Assembly: GCA_964559135.1 (NCBI GenBank)
Contig: CAZLGG010000003.1
Span: forward strand, 21,508 to 85,507
Direction: 5' to 3'
DNA: 64,000 bases
Source of the DNA: DRQF01 sp964559135
Lineage (GTDB): Bacteria; Planctomycetota; GCA-002687715; DRQF01
In this document: positions 16,646-25,250 of the stretch, one piece after another
Layout of the letters: every line of letters begins with the position of its first letter
How positions within the stretch are numbered: the stretch's first letter is position 1
Made by a program: the position numbers and the translations under genes
Notes under the pieces: model-generated
Database searches by the model: none
Told to the model about the DNA's origin: nothing
What the model saw: only the letters and a program-made list of their open reading frames with translations

Positions 16646-17524
16646 ATGTTCAATGCGAAGAGTGTCATTCTTCTCTTCATCGTCGGGGCGGTCATCGGTG
16701 CGGCGTCCTGCCGTGAAATGCTCGATCAGTTTCATTTCGGTTCGGTGCAGACACGCCCCAGCCCGATCGGTGTGCAAGGAGGGCAGGTGTCCTCCGATCA
16801 GGGGCTCTTGACGATCGATTTTCCCGCCGGGGCCTTCTCGACGACCACTCTGATCGGTGTCTCCCGTCTCTCGGCCGCTCAACTGTCCGGACCGGTCGAA
16901 ACTCTGAATCCTGTGGCCGGCTGGGACGTTGCGCCCACGGGGGCTCAGCTCAATCTTCCCGCGACCGTCACCATACATCTCGATCTTCCGTCCGGGAGTT
17001 CGACGGGGAACCTGTCGGTGGAATTGCCTCGCGTCGTGGTCTTGCGGAACGGAACGATCGAATTTGCGAGCATGACGACTGTCGAGGCCCACATCGCTCA
17101 AGGATCGATGACCGTGACGACGGAGATCTTGCAATTGGGGCGGATCGTCGTGGTCAATCCCGGTGCCGGAGGTGTCCAGATCGGTTTCCAATACCCCACG
17201 ACGATCTCCGCGTTCGGGCCGGTCCCGATCGACGCAACATTCCACCACGTGGGGGGAATCACGGATGTGGTGTGGTCGGCCTCGTCCACGGGGAATCTCG
17301 AGATCTCTCCCTTCGACGGGATGTTCGGTCCTCCCGGTATCATCTTCGATCCCCTGGGCGGCGCCCAGCTGGTTGAAGATTCCTTCGACATGGACTGTGG
17401 ACCGAACGGTGGAGGTGGCTCGTTTTCCGTGACGCTGAGCATGAGCCATGCACACCCTCAGAACGGGACTCCTCAGGGAATCACTGTGTTTCGTCTCCTG
17501 GATTCCCTTTCCTGCTCGGAATGA
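16646..17524 (+). CDS. Secreted lipoprotein with ZU5-like beta domain
   Basis: A 292-residue protein. The start at 16646 (MFNAKSVILLFIVGAVIG) has GGAG 6 bases upstream; in-frame ATGs at 16628, 16634 and 16640 are alternatives. The signal ends in a lipobox-like GAASC. After it comes a segment with the ZU5 look (GVQGGQVSSDQGLLTIDFPAGAFSTTTLI), in which a conserved GG, an LTIDFPAGA strand and a threonine-rich strand recur. The rest is beta-rich and ends in DSLSCSE. No catalytic motif is visible; an extracytoplasmic binding or structural role is inferred. Confidence 0.7.
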   Translation: MFNAKSVILLFIVGAVIGAASCREMLDQFHFGSVQTRPSPIGVQGGQVSSDQGLLTIDFPAGAFSTTTLIGVSRLSAAQLSGPVETLNPVAGWDVAPTGAQLNLPATVTIHLDLPSGSSTGNLSVELPRVVVLRNGTIEFASMTTVEAHIAQGSMTVTTEILQLGRIVVVNPGAGGVQIGFQYPTTISAFGPVPIDATFHHVGGITDVVWSASSTGNLEISPFDGMFGPPGIIFDPLGGAQLVEDSFDMDCGPNGGGGSFSVTLSMSHAHPQNGTPQGITVFRLLDSLSCSE

Positions 17525-17744
17525 TCGCATCCACCAATCCAGCACGGACTCGAGGCCGCGCTTGGCGCCGTGATTCTCAATTCGCTCTGGCGTTTTTCCT
17601 TTATGCCCGGGCCATGAGGTCGCGCGGCATTCTCCGCTGAAGAGCTGAGGATGGTCTCGGAGTCCTGGAGCGCACTCTGGATTTCTTGCTCCCACCGGGG
17701 CCCTTGGGGAGTGTAGAATGACCGGGTTCATGGAGACGCCCGTC

Positions 17745-19568
17745 ATGCTGAAATCCCCGATTCTGATTCTTCTCACAGCCCTCCCCCTTCTCGCTCAGAA
17801 CGGGACATCGGTCGGTCTCGGCGGCGGGGGGGCGCTGCCGGCGACGCCCGGTCCGTGTCTGAGTCCCATCGACCATGCACGGGTCACGGCGAATCTGGCC
17901 TCCTACCAGGCGGCGCAGCCGGAAATCGCCGGGACCGCCACGTTGCCTCAGGCGCTCAGCTACTATCCCCTCGCGGCCATTTTCCGTGAGGACATGGCGA
18001 TCTCCAACTACGTCGATCTGGATGGGGACGTCGGCAGCATTCTCGACTACGACTGTGGCACGAAGACCTTCGATGGACACGACGCATCGGATGCGCTCAT
18101 TCGCACCTTCGATGAGCAGGTCATCGGGGTGCCGGTGTTTGCCGTCGCCGACGGGGTCGTGGTGGGAACCCACGACGGCGAGCCGGACATGAATACGCAG
18201 GCGCTCGGGCAGGCGGCGAATTTCGTGATGATCGACCACGGGGGGCGAGTGGCCTTCTATTGGCACCTAAAGATGGGGAGCGTTCTCGTCACTCCCGGTC
18301 AGCAGGTGCTCGAGGGACAGGAGATCGGTCGTTGTGGCGCCAGCGGGAACACCTTTGTTCCGGCCCTCCATTTTGCCTTCACGGAGAACGGCGTTCCCAT
18401 CGAGCCCTTCAAGGGGAGTTGCAACACCCAGCCCAGTTTTTGGATGCAGCAACCACCGGTCCCGACGCAGACCGTCCTCTACGATGTTGCCGTCAGCCGC
18501 ACGGTGCCCAATCCGGGCGTTCCCTTCTCACTTCCCCGGGACGGAGAGATCGCCCTGTCTGATCCGGTGGTCTACATCTGGATGCATCTGGCTGATCTTC
18601 CCGCCAACACCACATGGCGCTTTCTCTTCGATCAACCCAATGGCACCCTCGACTTCGACTCCGGTGTCGGGAATTTCAACAACCCGCAGTGGGGCTCGGC
18701 ATGGTTTTGGTTCAACTGGAACGTGCCGAACATGCATGTCATCACGGGGACTTGGACCGTACGTGTGGAGATCAACGGTGTGCAGGTCGCGGCCTTGCCG
18801 TTCGAGGTCGTGACCACGCCCACGCCGGGACTCAACCATCCACCGGAAGCCGTCACGGTGACGATGGAACCCGGCGAGCCAAGCGTGAATGACACGCTGA
18901 GATGCCGCGTCACGTCGTCGAACCTCCTGGACGACCTCGATTTCGATGTGGTGTCCCATCGTTTCCTGTGGCGTGTCAACGGGGTCGTCGTTCGGGACGA
19001 GACCGTTGCGGCGCGGGCCGATCTGTTGCCCCGAAGCCTCTTCGGTGTCGGCGATGTGGTCACCTGCGTCGTGACGCCCAGTGACGGGACGGCGACAGGG
19101 GCACCCGATACCGCGTCGGTCACCATTTCGGCGGGTTTCCCGGGAAGCGGCGACGATTTGGAACTGCGGTCCGGGGTGGACGCATTGCCGTCTCTGAGAC
19201 CCCATGTGGTGGATCTGCAGACGAGTGACCCTCTCCTCCTGCGGATCTTTTCTCCCCAGGGACAGCAGGTCGGGCGCCCCCCTGTCCTGCTCGGACAGCT
19301 CTTTGCGACCGGGTCCCCACCGACCTCGCCCACCGGATTTCCCGAGTTCCACCTTTCACCGTTCCAACCCCTCTTCGTGCTTTTCGACGGCAACGTGGCG
19401 ACACCCATCGGCCCCATCCTGCTGCCCTCGGGGGGACTGGATCTCCTCTTCAGTATCCCCCCTGGTCTGGCAGGAAACAGCCTCATGATTCAGGCGCTGA
19501 CGGTCACCAACACGGCAAACAATGGTTTCTTTGCCGCCAGCAACGCCAAGGAGCTCCGGTTCCTCTGA
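17745..19568 (+). CDS. Secreted M23 (LytM-like) protein, possibly catalytically altered
   Basis: A 607-residue exported protein; the start at 17745 has GGAG 9 bases upstream and gives the signal MLKSPILILLTALPLLAQ. Residues about 105-220 form an M23/LytM domain: H112-x3-D116 and H209 match the zinc ligands and H174 in FYWHLK a catalytic histidine. The usual H-x-H motif reads A207-L-H209, so the other catalytic histidine seems to be alanine. The domain may bind rather than cut peptidoglycan. Next comes an Ig-like region with NHPPEAVTVTMEP (about 365-470), then the beta-rich terminal module shared by several secreted proteins of this window, ending SNAKELRFL. Confidence 0.8.
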   Translation: MLKSPILILLTALPLLAQNGTSVGLGGGGALPATPGPCLSPIDHARVTANLASYQAAQPEIAGTATLPQALSYYPLAAIFREDMAISNYVDLDGDVGSILDYDCGTKTFDGHDASDALIRTFDEQVIGVPVFAVADGVVVGTHDGEPDMNTQALGQAANFVMIDHGGRVAFYWHLKMGSVLVTPGQQVLEGQEIGRCGASGNTFVPALHFAFTENGVPIEPFKGSCNTQPSFWMQQPPVPTQTVLYDVAVSRTVPNPGVPFSLPRDGEIALSDPVVYIWMHLADLPANTTWRFLFDQPNGTLDFDSGVGNFNNPQWGSAWFWFNWNVPNMHVITGTWTVRVEINGVQVAALPFEVVTTPTPGLNHPPEAVTVTMEPGEPSVNDTLRCRVTSSNLLDDLDFDVVSHRFLWRVNGVVVRDETVAARADLLPRSLFGVGDVVTCVVTPSDGTATGAPDTASVTISAGFPGSGDDLELRSGVDALPSLRPHVVDLQTSDPLLLRIFSPQGQQVGRPPVLLGQLFATGSPPTSPTGFPEFHLSPFQPLFVLFDGNVATPIGPILLPSGGLDLLFSIPPGLAGNSLMIQALTVTNTANNGFFAASNAKELRFL

Positions 19569-19703
19569 AGGGCCGCGCGCGGTTTCGTGTGCGTCGAAGA
19601 GTCCATGAGGAACACGTTTGAGAGGAACGACCGCGCGGGACACAATGCGTCGTGCCGTCGTCCTCGGCACGACGACCCCGGCTCTGAACCACGGAGGAAC
19701 CTC

Positions 19704-20264
19704 ATGCAGTGCATTCGAATCGGACTCGTTTTGGCCGTTGCAATTCTCGTTGGATCGTGCGGAGGCAAGTCGGAGAACGGGAAGGAGGACTTGGCGGTCA
19801 AGTCGGTCGATCTCCCCGGTGTGCAGAGGGCCCATGAGGCCGAGGGCTTCCTGCTGACCGCTCAGCCGGACACGGTGGGCTTCCAGGAGGCGAAGAAGAA
19901 GTACGGCGTGAAAACCGTCATCAACCTTCGCATGCCCGAGGAGACGCCCAAGTTCAAGGAACCCGAGCTCGTCAAGGGGTTGGGTCTCGACTACGTTGCG
20001 ATTCCGTTCAAGGGACCGGATACCCTCAAGGACGAGGTTTTCGATCGGGCGCGCCAAGTGTTGAAAGACGCGGGAAAACGCCCGGTTTTGATGCACTGCA
20101 AATCCGGCAACCGCGTGGGCGCCATCTGGTATGCCTACCGGGTGTTGGACGAAGGCATCGAGCCGGACGTCGCCATGAAGGAAGCGAAGGCCGTGGGGCT
20201 GCGTAAGGCCGGCCACATCCAGAAGGCGGAAGAATACGTCAAGAAGATGTCCATGAAAAAGTGA
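19704..20264 (+). CDS. Lipid-anchored tyrosine/dual-specificity phosphatase-like protein
   Basis: A 186-residue protein. The ATG at 19704 has GGAGG 6 bases upstream. The signal MQCIRIGLVLAVAILVGSC is a lipoprotein type. The body resembles the small cysteine phosphatase family often named beta-lactamase-hydrolase-like or DUF442-like: TVINLRMPEE, VAIPFKGPDTL, then the P-loop MHCKSGNRVGA carrying the C-x5-R active site. The nucleophile and arginine are both present, so it should be active on phospho-substrates. An export signal on such an enzyme is unusual; the substrate is unknown. It stands 94 bases before the M14 carboxypeptidase. Confidence 0.8.
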   Translation: MQCIRIGLVLAVAILVGSCGGKSENGKEDLAVKSVDLPGVQRAHEAEGFLLTAQPDTVGFQEAKKKYGVKTVINLRMPEETPKFKEPELVKGLGLDYVAIPFKGPDTLKDEVFDRARQVLKDAGKRPVLMHCKSGNRVGAIWYAYRVLDEGIEPDVAMKEAKAVGLRKAGHIQKAEEYVKKMSMKK

Positions 20265-20358
20265 GGTGGACGCCATGTCCGCCCTCGTGGCGGGCAGACG
20301 CGGCGACGCAGGAGGCACCTTCGTGGTAGGCTCACGCCGATCACGGAGGAACGCCGAC

Positions 20359-22101
20359 ATGGACTCGACCCTCACTGCATGCCCCTCGGCGCTTGACGCG
20401 CCCACGGGAAGTGCCGCACCTTGGCGAGGCGCGGTCGTCCGAGTGTTGCTTTTTCTCCTGTTGGGCGTGATCCCGGCCGTGGGACAGGTGCGCAAGGATG
20501 GGACCGTCGACTGGAACCGTTACTACTCCAGCGGAGAGTCCCGGGCCATCATGGCCACGTGGTGCGAAGCGAAACCCGATCTGGCGCGGCTCGTGAGCAT
20601 CGGGAAGAGCTATCTGGGCTGTGATCTTTGGGTGATCGAGATCACGGATCGGCGAACGGGGCGCGCCGAGGAGAAACCGGCCCTCTACGTGGACGGGAAC
20701 ATCCACTCCGGGGAGCTGACCAGCGGCGCCTTGGCCCTGTATTTCGCGGGGTACCTCATCCATTCCCACGGCCGCGATCCGCGGGTGACGAAGCTCCTCC
20801 AAACCCACACCTTCTACGTCCGGCCCAAGTTCAACCCGGATGGGGCCGACGCGACCTTGCTGCGGAACATCGCCTTGCGAAGCTCCGTGCGCCCGGTCGA
20901 CAACGACGGGGACGGCATCGCGGACGAGGATCCGGCGGAGGACATAGACGGCGACGGCTTCATCAGTCTCATGCGGATCGCTGATCCGAAGGGGGATCGG
21001 GTAGCCAGCCCCGAAGACCCCCGCATCCTCGTGCGTCGGAAGAAGACCGATAAGGAGGGGCCCTTCTACCGTGTCTTTCGGGAGGGGATCGACAACGACG
21101 GCGACGGCAGGCTGAACGAGGACGGCCTGGGTGGGCTCGATCTGAACAGGAATTTTCCGCGCAACTGGGCTTTGCCTTTCCGCCAACCGGGCGCGGGGCC
21201 CTTTCCGCTGTCGGAACCCGAAACCCACGCCACGGTGCGGTTCATCGTCGACCATCCCAACATCACGGGAATCGTGCACAACCACACTTCCGGAGGATTC
21301 GTCTTTCGCCTTCCCTCTGCCAGTGACCCGGCGGCCTTCGACAAGGAGGACCTGGGCACCATCGCGACGTTCGCGAAGAAGTTCACCGCGTTGACGGGCC
21401 GGCCCGTGCGACCGAGTTCGACGCATCCGACCCGGCATCGCTACGGAACCCTCATCAGTTGGGCCTACTGGGACAGGGGGATCATCGGTTGGGTGCCGGA
21501 GCTGTGGCCCGGCATCGGCAAGAGCCGGTTGGACGCCCTGCGGTACCAGGACGAGCATCTGGCGGGCAGAGACTTCACACCCTGGAAGCCCTTCGATCAT
21601 CCAACGCTCGGAAGGGTCGAGATTGGGGGGCTTCGCACCCGTTTCCTCGTGCAAAACCCACCCCCCGAACTCCTCGAGAAGGAATGCGCCGTGCACGTTC
21701 CGTGGCTGCTCTATCTCGCCGAGCAGGCACCGAGGCTGAAACTCGAGGACGTACGGAGCGCGCGTCGAGAGGATGGGGCGATCATCCTCACCGCAACCGT
21801 GCGCAACACCGGGTTTTTGCCCACGCATCTGACGCGGCGGGGATTTCTCTCGAAGGTCCAACGGCCCGTGGCGGGGAGGATCGAGATGGAGGGGGCCGAT
21901 CTCATCGAGGGATCACGACGTCAGGACCTCGGACACCTGGCCGGCCAAAGAGCGCTCGAAGGCATGCCGAAGGAAAGAGCGAAAATGTTGCGCTGGGTGG
22001 TGCGACCCACCCCTGCGGGAGGGACGGCCACGATCGTCGTATCCTCCGACACGGGAGGAACGGTGCGTTCGAAGCCCATCGCTCTGGCCCACGACGATTG
22101 A
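20359..22101 (+). CDS. M14-family zinc carboxypeptidase, secreted
   Basis: A 580-residue protein; ATG 20359 has GGAGGA 8 bases upstream. After a hydrophobic signal (VRVLLFLLLGVIPAVGQ) comes an M14 peptidase domain with the zinc ligands in NIHSGE (H-x-x-E) and the later histidine in IVHNHTSGG; FNPDGAD and LDLNRNFPRNW are typical. A catalytic glutamate is likely in WVPELW. The domain carries an insert with two calcium-binding-like loops (DNDGDGIADEDP and DIDGDGF) and another DNDGDGRLNEDG. The C-terminal 150 residues are a beta domain. Its likely role is removal of C-terminal residues from extracellular peptides. Confidence 0.85.
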   Translation: MDSTLTACPSALDAPTGSAAPWRGAVVRVLLFLLLGVIPAVGQVRKDGTVDWNRYYSSGESRAIMATWCEAKPDLARLVSIGKSYLGCDLWVIEITDRRTGRAEEKPALYVDGNIHSGELTSGALALYFAGYLIHSHGRDPRVTKLLQTHTFYVRPKFNPDGADATLLRNIALRSSVRPVDNDGDGIADEDPAEDIDGDGFISLMRIADPKGDRVASPEDPRILVRRKKTDKEGPFYRVFREGIDNDGDGRLNEDGLGGLDLNRNFPRNWALPFRQPGAGPFPLSEPETHATVRFIVDHPNITGIVHNHTSGGFVFRLPSASDPAAFDKEDLGTIATFAKKFTALTGRPVRPSSTHPTRHRYGTLISWAYWDRGIIGWVPELWPGIGKSRLDALRYQDEHLAGRDFTPWKPFDHPTLGRVEIGGLRTRFLVQNPPPELLEKECAVHVPWLLYLAEQAPRLKLEDVRSARREDGAIILTATVRNTGFLPTHLTRRGFLSKVQRPVAGRIEMEGADLIEGSRRQDLGHLAGQRALEGMPKERAKMLRWVVRPTPAGGTATIVVSSDTGGTVRSKPIALAHDD

Positions 22102-22177
22102 GCCCGCGGACCCCTGCGGCGGTCCTGTGGGCGGGCCCTGCTAAGCTTTCCTCGTTCCGAGGAGAGACCTGTCCAGG

Positions 22178-23263
22178 ATGTCCAGCGATGCGACGCGACA
22201 CCGGGTTCTTCACGGCCATGCGGCCGCCATGGACGGCGTCGCTGACGTCTCGATCGATCTCGTCGTCACATCGCCGCCCTATCCGATGGTGCAGATGTGG
22301 GACGACGTGTTTCGGGAAGAGGACTCCGGAATCGGGGCGGCCCTCGATCGCGGCGAGGGAGCGCAAGCTTTCGAGGGTATGCACCGCGTTTTGGACGGGG
22401 TTTGGGCGGAGTGCCATCGCGTCCTGAAGCCGGGTGGAATCCTCTGCCTCAACGTCGGGGATGCGACCCGCAAGGTGGGGGAGGAGTTTCGGCTGTATTC
22501 GAACCACGCCCGCATCCTCCAGACCATGCAGGGCCTGGGTTTCTCGGTCCTCCCGGACATCCTTTGGCGCAAGCCCAACAACGCCCCCAACAAGTTCATG
22601 GGTTCCGGGATGCTCCCTGGCGGCGCCTACGTCACCTATGAACACGAATACATCCTGATCCTCCGAAAGGGAGGTCTGCGAGCTTTTCGAACTCCACAGG
22701 AGAAAGCCCGGCGACGTCGCAGCGCCTATTTTTGGGAGGAACGCAACGTGTGGTTCTCCGATCTTTGGGAGGGCCTCACCGGTGTCGGACAGGGACTGGG
22801 GGACAAATCCGTGCGTGCGAGGAGCGCCGCTTTCCCCTTTGAACTGGCCTACCGTTTGATTCAGATGTATTCGGTGCTGGGCGACGTGGTCCTCGACCCA
22901 TTCTTGGGAACGGGCACGACCATGGCGGCGGCCATCGCCGGCGGGAGAAAGAGCGTGGGCGTCGAAAAGGAGGTTGGTCTGATGGCGACCATCGCATCGA
23001 CCCTGACGTCCTCGGTCGCGTTGGGGCGCGAGAGAGCGCAGCGGCGACTCTTGGATCACCTGAGTTTCGTCGAGCAATGGTTGGCGCGGGGCAAGGCGTT
23101 GCGCCATGTCAATGAGGTCTATGGGTTCCCCGTCATGACCAGGCAGGAGGTCCAACTGGACATCGTCGCGCCCGTCGCCATCCACTGCGAGAGGGAGGGG
23201 GACTACACCGTGACCCATGAACGAGCGATGTGCGCGGGCCGGCAGGCGACGTTCGAGGCCTGA
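22178..23263 (+). CDS. Site-specific DNA methyltransferase, beta-class (N4-C or N6-A)
   Basis: A 361-residue enzyme. The catalytic motif IV TSPPYP is near the N-terminus (about residue 31) and the SAM-binding motif I DPFLGTGTTMAAA is near residue 246, the beta-type order used by many m4C and m6A enzymes. LKPGGILCLNVGD and LWRKPNNAPNK lie between. No endonuclease, specificity subunit or mobile element is adjacent, so it looks like a solitary methyltransferase that could act in gene regulation or be the remnant of a restriction system. The target sequence cannot be inferred. Confidence 0.88.
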   Translation: MSSDATRHRVLHGHAAAMDGVADVSIDLVVTSPPYPMVQMWDDVFREEDSGIGAALDRGEGAQAFEGMHRVLDGVWAECHRVLKPGGILCLNVGDATRKVGEEFRLYSNHARILQTMQGLGFSVLPDILWRKPNNAPNKFMGSGMLPGGAYVTYEHEYILILRKGGLRAFRTPQEKARRRRSAYFWEERNVWFSDLWEGLTGVGQGLGDKSVRARSAAFPFELAYRLIQMYSVLGDVVLDPFLGTGTTMAAAIAGGRKSVGVEKEVGLMATIASTLTSSVALGRERAQRRLLDHLSFVEQWLARGKALRHVNEVYGFPVMTRQEVQLDIVAPVAIHCEREGDYTVTHERAMCAGRQATFEA

Positions 23264-23278
23264 GCCGATTCGTCCCGA

Positions 23279-25234
23279 TCAGTGAAGGTTGCGGAGCAGA
23301 ACCGTGAGGTTGCGCGCCGGGCGCGGATCGTTCGGGTTGAGAGCCAGCGCCTTGCGGAAGAGGAACTCGGCTTCACCGAGTCGCCCCGAATCCATGAGAA
23401 GAAGACCCAGGTTGTTCAGCGCGTCACCGTCGGCCGGTGCAAGAGCGAGAGCGCGCCGATAGGCTTGAATGGCCGCCAGCTTCTTTCCTCGAGCCTCAAG
23501 GAGAACCCCCCGATTGTAGTGGGCGGGCGCCAGATCGGGATGGCGGCTGACAAGGACGTCGAGACGGTGAAGCGCCTCCTCGAGCCGTCCCTTCTCCGCA
23601 TCGATCTGGGAGATAGCCAGCTCCACGGAGGGTCGACCCGGTGCTTCGTCGGCGACGCGCCGTAGATCGGCCTCGGCCCCGTCCAGATGTCCCTGTCTCA
23701 AGCGCGCGTCGGCCCGCAATTCGAGCGTCGACCAGAGCTCCTCGCCATGAGGCGCCTTGCGGTCGTCCAGAGTTTCGAGGATACGGTCGGCCCAGCTCTC
23801 CGCCCTGGCCGGTCGCCCGGCGAGCAACCACGCGCGCGCGCCGTCGAACGCAAGGGCGGGGTTCGCGGCCTGACCCCCGAGCCGCTTCTCGATGAGCTTC
23901 GCGGCTTCGGCATGGCGACCCAGACGTCGGAGGGCGTCCGTCAAAGAAACATCGATGTCGGGAGGATGGACCCAACCCCAGCGATCCCGAGCCTCGAGAT
24001 GACCCACGAGAGCGAGGAGAGCCGCCCGAGCGACGGGCCCTTCCTGGGTCCGGATGTGCTCCACGAGGCGGTCGCCCATGAACTCGTGCCAGCGCACGGG
24101 CGCGTGGTAGGCGAGAAGACCGACAGCCAGGGCAGCGGCGAGGACCCGTCCACGATTCTTTCGGAGTTCTCGGGCCCGCCAGCTCCTGTGAGCGAGAATC
24201 ACCGCGGCGGCCGTGGACGCACCGAGGGCCAAAGTGAGGAAGAAGGGAACGACGCGATAGAGGCCTCGGTAGACGGCGAGGGAGAGGAGCACGAAGACCA
24301 GCGCCAAGACCTCCTCGCGGAGGGTGAGATCCCATGGGATGCGGCTGCGGCCCTTGCGCCAGCCCTGGAAGAATGCGGGCTTGGTGAATCTCCACTCGAG
24401 GACGCGACCGGAGCAGACGTCCACGCAGTCCATGTCCTTCAGACACCGAGGATCGACGACGCGGCCGAACGTGTTGACTTCTTCGCGGACCTGAATGCCG
24501 GAGCTACAGGTCCGTGTACAGGCATCGCAACCCAGACAGTCGCCCTTGATCGCAATGCGTCCCGGCGAGAGGCCGTCCGCGACTCGAAAGAGCACGCCGT
24601 AGGGACAGACGTTCCCGCAGAAAGAGCGCGAGCCCAGGAGCCAGACGATGACGAAGCCGGCGACGAGAAAGGTGATGACGGCGATGACCGGGCCGGGAAG
24701 GTTCCGCGCGTATTCCGTGGTGACGAAGGACGCCCAACCCTCGCCGTCGGCGAGCACACGCAGTTGGAAGTCGGGGCGCTGTCCGAGAACGGATTCCGTG
24801 GAAGGATAGGCATGCACGAGGAACCGGGCCACGGTCGGCCAGACGAACATGTAGAGGGCGGTGAGCGGGGCGATGGCCAAGAGAAGTCTGGAACGTATGG
24901 GTTTCGGCCTCAAACCCACCCTCCGAAGCAGCGCCGCGCAGAGATCCTGCAGAGCCAGGATGTGGCAGCCCCAACCGCAGAAGAACCGCCCGAAGACGAG
25001 TGTCGCCAAGAACGCGGCGGACATGAACAGGAATCCGGCGGTGATCACGCCGAGCTCGATCGTGTGCATGACCTCGTTCAACTCGAGAGGCGCCAAGGTC
25101 TTCCCCGCGAGCCGCCAGTGTACGTAGTGAGCGACCATGAGAAGCTGAACAGTGATCAAGATGCCCGCCCGCCAACGGGTGCGACGGGTGTGGGCGGCGC
25201 TCTTCAGCTTCCCATGACGACTCCCGGGTTCCAT
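23279..25234 (-). CDS. NapH/NosR-like membrane ferredoxin fused to TPR repeats
   Basis: A 651-residue membrane protein; I start at Met 25234. About five or six membrane helices carry two cysteine clusters typical of the NapH/NosR/CcoG type, FFCGWGCH (86-91) and SFCGNVCP (205-211), then a ferredoxin-like pair: C-x2-C-x2-C-x3-C in GDCLGCDACTRTC and DPRCLKDMDCVDVC (261-274). Such proteins pass electrons from the quinone pool to periplasmic oxidoreductases. From about residue 420 on come tetratricopeptide repeats, ending with ALNNLGLLLMDSGRLGEAE. It lies 16 bases after the pentaheme cytochrome and so is the last gene of the qNOR-like operon, a plausible electron supplier for it. Confidence 0.85.
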   Translation of the reverse strand: MEPGSRHGKLKSAAHTRRTRWRAGILITVQLLMVAHYVHWRLAGKTLAPLELNEVMHTIELGVITAGFLFMSAAFLATLVFGRFFCGWGCHILALQDLCAALLRRVGLRPKPIRSRLLLAIAPLTALYMFVWPTVARFLVHAYPSTESVLGQRPDFQLRVLADGEGWASFVTTEYARNLPGPVIAVITFLVAGFVIVWLLGSRSFCGNVCPYGVLFRVADGLSPGRIAIKGDCLGCDACTRTCSSGIQVREEVNTFGRVVDPRCLKDMDCVDVCSGRVLEWRFTKPAFFQGWRKGRSRIPWDLTLREEVLALVFVLLSLAVYRGLYRVVPFFLTLALGASTAAAVILAHRSWRARELRKNRGRVLAAALAVGLLAYHAPVRWHEFMGDRLVEHIRTQEGPVARAALLALVGHLEARDRWGWVHPPDIDVSLTDALRRLGRHAEAAKLIEKRLGGQAANPALAFDGARAWLLAGRPARAESWADRILETLDDRKAPHGEELWSTLELRADARLRQGHLDGAEADLRRVADEAPGRPSVELAISQIDAEKGRLEEALHRLDVLVSRHPDLAPAHYNRGVLLEARGKKLAAIQAYRRALALAPADGDALNNLGLLLMDSGRLGEAEFLFRKALALNPNDPRPARNLTVLLRNLH

Positions 25235-25250
25235 GAGGCACAGTCTCCCT

